From DATGLG01 sp035294245 (GTDB lineage Bacteria > Pseudomonadota > Alphaproteobacteria > JACZXZ01): 64,000 bases of DNA. A model generated the notes under the pieces. That model had not been told where the DNA came from, did no database searches, and saw only the letters and a list, made by a program, of their open reading frames with translations. Where the stretch lies: assembly GCA_035294245.1 (NCBI GenBank), contig DATGLG010000055.1, positions 1 through 64,000 on the forward strand, read 5' to 3'. The position numbers were made by a program, and so were the translations under genes. Of the stretch, positions 61,368 to 64,000 are shown in pieces (position 1 is the first letter of the stretch; each line of letters opens with the position of its first letter).

Positions 61368-62717
61368 ATGACGGATACGGATATCGCAGCGCCTCCCGCC
61401 GCCCCCTGGCTGCCAGCCGAGAGCCGCCGCTTGGTGTCCGAAGCTGCAGCACGGCTCCTTCCCGGCAGCGCCGCGGAGGTCGAGGGCCGCCTCTTCCGCT
61501 TGGTCGAGGCCCATGAGCGCCACATGGATCTCGAGAGCATCGGCCTCAACGCGGGGACCAATGTCATGAACCCGCGCGCGGCGGCGCTCCTGTCGCGCTC
61601 CCTCGGCAACCGTCCCTCCCTCGGCTACCCCGGCGACAAATACGAGATGGGGATGCAATACGCCGAGCAGATCGAGATCATGACGGATGCGCTGGTGCGC
61701 CGGCTCTTCGCAGCACCCTATGCGGAGATCCGCGTCGGCTCGGGGGCGCTCGCCAATCTCTACGCCTTCATGGCGACCTGCCGGCCGGGCGACCGCATCA
61801 TGGCCTTTCCCGGCGAGATGGGCGGCCACATCACCCATCACCGCGCGGGCGCCGCCGGCCTCTACGGCGTCGAGACGTACCCCGTGCCCTATGACGGGGC
61901 GCGCATGACGGTGGACCTCGACCGGCTGCGGGAGGAGGCGCTGCGGCTCAGGCCGAAGCTCATCACCGTCGCCGGCTCGCTCTGCCTCTTTCCCTATCCG
62001 GTCGCCGAGATTCGCGCCATCGCCGATGAGATCGGCGCCTATGTCCTCTACGACGCCGCCCATATGGCCGGCATCATCGCCGGCAAGCGGTTCCAGGCGC
62101 CGCTCGCCGAGGGCGCGCATCTCATGACGCTCTCGACCTACAAGGCCTATGGCGGCCCGCCCTCGGGCCTGGTGCTGACGACGGAGCAGGAGCTCGCGGC
62201 GCGCCTCGACAAGATCGCCTATCCCGGCCTCACCGCGAATTTCGATCTCGGCAAGACGGCCGCGCTCGCGCTCGCCACGCTCGATCTCCTCGAGCACGGC
62301 GAGCCCTATGCCGCGATGTGCATCGCCAATGCGCAGGCCCTCGGCGCCGCGCTCGCCGGCGAGGGCCTGCCGGTTCAGGGCGTCGAGGGGCGCGGCCATA
62401 CCGAGAGCCATCATCTCGCCATCCAGGCGGCACCCTTCGGCGGCGGCCAGCGCGCTGCGAAGCGGCTCGCCGAGGCCAATCTCCTGCTCTGCGGCATCGG
62501 CCTGCCATTGCCGCCCGTCGACGGCGATCTCAACGGCATCCGCATCGGGACCCAGGAGGTGACGCGCTGGGGCATGACTCCCGCCCATATGCCGGCGGTG
62601 GCCCGCTTCCTCGCGCGCGTCCTCGTCGAGGGCGAGGACGCGGCACGGGTGCGGAAGGACGTCGTTGCCTTTCGGCGCGGCTTCCGTGCGCTCCGCTTCA
62701 TCCGTCGCGGCGATTGA
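61368..62717 (+). CDS. serine hydroxymethyltransferase-like PLP enzyme with altered active site
   Basis: 449 residues, fold type I. RVGSGALANLYAFMATCRPGD, GEMGGHITHHRAG, DAAHMAGIIAG and the PLP Lys in STYKAYGGPPSG align with SHMT. However, the Glu that SHMT uses near its N-terminus (SENF) reads GTNV here, and KYAEGYPG reads RPSLGYPG, so Glu and the Tyr of that loop are gone. A folate-independent aldolase or a related lyase is more likely. Divergent from the porin operon, sharing the 283-base gap. The ATG at 61368 has little ribosome-site homology. Confidence 0.72.
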   Translation: MTDTDIAAPPAAPWLPAESRRLVSEAAARLLPGSAAEVEGRLFRLVEAHERHMDLESIGLNAGTNVMNPRAAALLSRSLGNRPSLGYPGDKYEMGMQYAEQIEIMTDALVRRLFAAPYAEIRVGSGALANLYAFMATCRPGDRIMAFPGEMGGHITHHRAGAAGLYGVETYPVPYDGARMTVDLDRLREEALRLRPKLITVAGSLCLFPYPVAEIRAIADEIGAYVLYDAAHMAGIIAGKRFQAPLAEGAHLMTLSTYKAYGGPPSGLVLTTEQELAARLDKIAYPGLTANFDLGKTAALALATLDLLEHGEPYAAMCIANAQALGAALAGEGLPVQGVEGRGHTESHHLAIQAAPFGGGQRAAKRLAEANLLLCGIGLPLPPVDGDLNGIRIGTQEVTRWGMTPAHMPAVARFLARVLVEGEDAARVRKDVVAFRRGFRALRFIRRGD

Positions 62718-62850
62718 GCCGCGCTCGCGCCAACATGCGGCTGAGCATAACCACCTTCCATCTCGCGCCCCAGCCCGGCGGGTGAGTTGCCCGCTGGGCC
62801 GCGCCGGCTTAGCTGCTTGCAAGATCGCAACGCTTCGTGGGGAGGACGGC

Positions 62851-64000
62851 ATGGGGACGATCGGGCGACAGGCGGCGCTTCTCGCACTCCTTTGCCTGGC
62901 GGCGCCCACAGCGCGGGCCGCCGACGATCTCACGGCCGCCGAGGCCAGCAACATGGAGATCATCGGCCATAGCGATCTCAACGGCATCGGCAAGGGCGGC
63001 GAGGGGCTCGCCCTCAAGCAATATCCCGACGGGCGGCGCATCCTCTTCCTCGCCCATGAATCGGCGCCGATGTGCTTCAGCGTTCTCGACGTGACGCGTC
63101 CCGAGCAGCCGGCCGTGATCGCCCAGATACCCGTGGAGGCGAGCCATCTCCGCTGCAACTCCCTGGGCCTCGCCGGCGACGTGCTGGTCGTCGCCCATCA
63201 GACCCAGAAGGTCGGGCAGAAGGATGCCGGGCTCAACATCTATGGTATCGCCGATCCCCAGCATCCGGCGCTGCTCTCCCATTTCGATACCTCGGGGCCG
63301 CATTCGCGCGGCGTGCATTTCGTGTGGTTCACCGACGGCCATTACGCCTATCTCTCGACGGGCGCGCGGAACTTCACGCCGCGCAATCCGAAGGACGACC
63401 AGTTCCTGATGATCGTCGACGTCTCGGATCCGCGCCATCCGCGCGAGACGGGCCGCTGGTGGATGCCGGGGACGCGGAAGGGCGACAAGGCGCCGCCGCC
63501 GCCGCGGGTGTCGCCCTTCGACGAGGGTATTCGCATGCACTCCCTCGTCGTGCCCGCCGATCGTCCCGACCGCGCCTATGCGGGCTGGATCGACGGCGGC
63601 TTCGTCATCCTCGACATCGCCGACAAGGCGCATCCGCAATTGGTGGCGCAGCGCTCCTGGCAATCCATGGGCAACGGCTTCGCCCATACCCTGCTGCCGA
63701 TCGCAAGCCGCAGGCTCATGATCCAGACCGAGGAGGCGACCCGTGATTCCTGCGCGGATTGGCCGAAGCGGGACTGGGTCTTCGACATCGCCGACGAGCG
63801 GCGGCCGATACCGCTCTCCGTCTTCCCTCCGCCCTACGATCTCGCGGCGCTGTGCAAGGCCGGCGGGCGCTTCGGCGCCCATAACATCCACATGAACCGG
63901 CCCATCGCGACGTCGCGCACATTGACCGAGACGGTGGTCGGCAGCTTCTTCAACGGCGGCGTGCGCGCCTACTCGATTGCCGATCCTCAGCATCCCATCG
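62851..64000 (+). CDS. secreted LVIVD-repeat beta-propeller protein, partial
   Basis: Open from the ATG at 62851 to the end of the window (383 codons), with no stop. A Sec signal peptide (LLALLCLAAPTARA) precedes repeats of the form LDVTRPEQPAVIAQIP, YGIADPQHPALLSHFD, VDVSDPRHPRETGRWW, LDIADKAHPQLVAQRSW and SIADPQHPI, which is the LVIVD repeat of surface and periplasmic proteins. GGGGAGGACGGC precedes the start. Function unknown; the C-terminus is outside the window. Confidence 0.85.
   Translation, partial: MGTIGRQAALLALLCLAAPTARAADDLTAAEASNMEIIGHSDLNGIGKGGEGLALKQYPDGRRILFLAHESAPMCFSVLDVTRPEQPAVIAQIPVEASHLRCNSLGLAGDVLVVAHQTQKVGQKDAGLNIYGIADPQHPALLSHFDTSGPHSRGVHFVWFTDGHYAYLSTGARNFTPRNPKDDQFLMIVDVSDPRHPRETGRWWMPGTRKGDKAPPPPRVSPFDEGIRMHSLVVPADRPDRAYAGWIDGGFVILDIADKAHPQLVAQRSWQSMGNGFAHTLLPIASRRLMIQTEEATRDSCADWPKRDWVFDIADERRPIPLSVFPPPYDLAALCKAGGRFGAHNIHMNRPIATSRTLTETVVGSFFNGGVRAYSIADPQHPI

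Overview
The window is 64 kb of GC-rich, densely packed chromosome from a Gram-negative alphaproteobacterium, most likely close to Rhodospirillales. The placement rests on an alphaproteobacterial fbc (petABC) operon, an NDUFAF7-type methyltransferase, heptose epimerase and Lgt, a phasin promoter with PhaR-like operators, a PetP/PetR-like regulator pair, clustered GANTC sites, and the order DUF58 / MoxR / DUF1285 / CoA pyrophosphatase / DUF6111 / CCA-adding enzyme. I saw no insertion sequence, prophage, CRISPR array, rRNA or tRNA. It reads as core genome with small accessory metal and transport loci.

Layout. 1-5.4 kb: a BatA-DUF58-MoxR group (minus) diverges from DUF1285, a CoA diphosphatase, DUF6111 and cca. 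5.4-14.9 kb: a GDSL hydrolase, hemF, trmL, the cytochrome bc1 operon petABC, MTA phosphorylase, and small detoxification enzymes (VOC protein, dienelactone hydrolase, GST, quinone-reductase-like ADH). 14.9-24.5 kb (all minus): hldD, lgt, ndufaf7, pgeF, an M24 hydrolase without metal ligands, a tiny membrane ORF, a lipoprotein, prs, rplY, pth and ychF. 24.6-28.9 kb (plus): ubiK-like, ybjN-like, proC, ybaK-like, a TetR regulator, a phasin with a PhaR-type control region, and csaA.

29-36 kb: a chemoreceptor, a 2OG-Fe(II) oxygenase, a histidine kinase / PetR / PetP (MarR) regulatory group and a branched-chain aminotransferase. 36-39.7 kb: a metal locus (NiCoT transporter, DUF2946 protein, CopC, CopD) behind a clear cobalamin riboswitch with its own promoter and a possible ribosome-site-sequestering hairpin. 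39.7-49.1 kb: a Na/Pi cotransporter-PhoU protein, LysR/MFS divergent pair, molybdopterin genes (mobB, moeA, moaD, moaE), pgsA and uvrC. 49.1-57 kb: an unusually AT-rich 355-bp gap with DnaA-box and GANTC motifs, folB with a pteridine-reductase-like SDR, a ClC antiporter diverging from a beta-carbonic anhydrase, uvrB, a cupin, gluconokinase and a DUF202 protein.

57-64 kb is the most accessory-like part: an OprB-type porin, a secreted beta-propeller-like protein and a Tat-exported DyP peroxidase form one operon, whose promoter is bracketed by two Fur-box-like sites. Diverging from it are a serine-hydroxymethyltransferase-like enzyme with substituted catalytic residues and a secreted LVIVD-repeat protein cut by the window edge. 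This locus is the best candidate for an undescribed function, probably iron-related. All functional statements are read from sequence motifs and context; no database search was possible.
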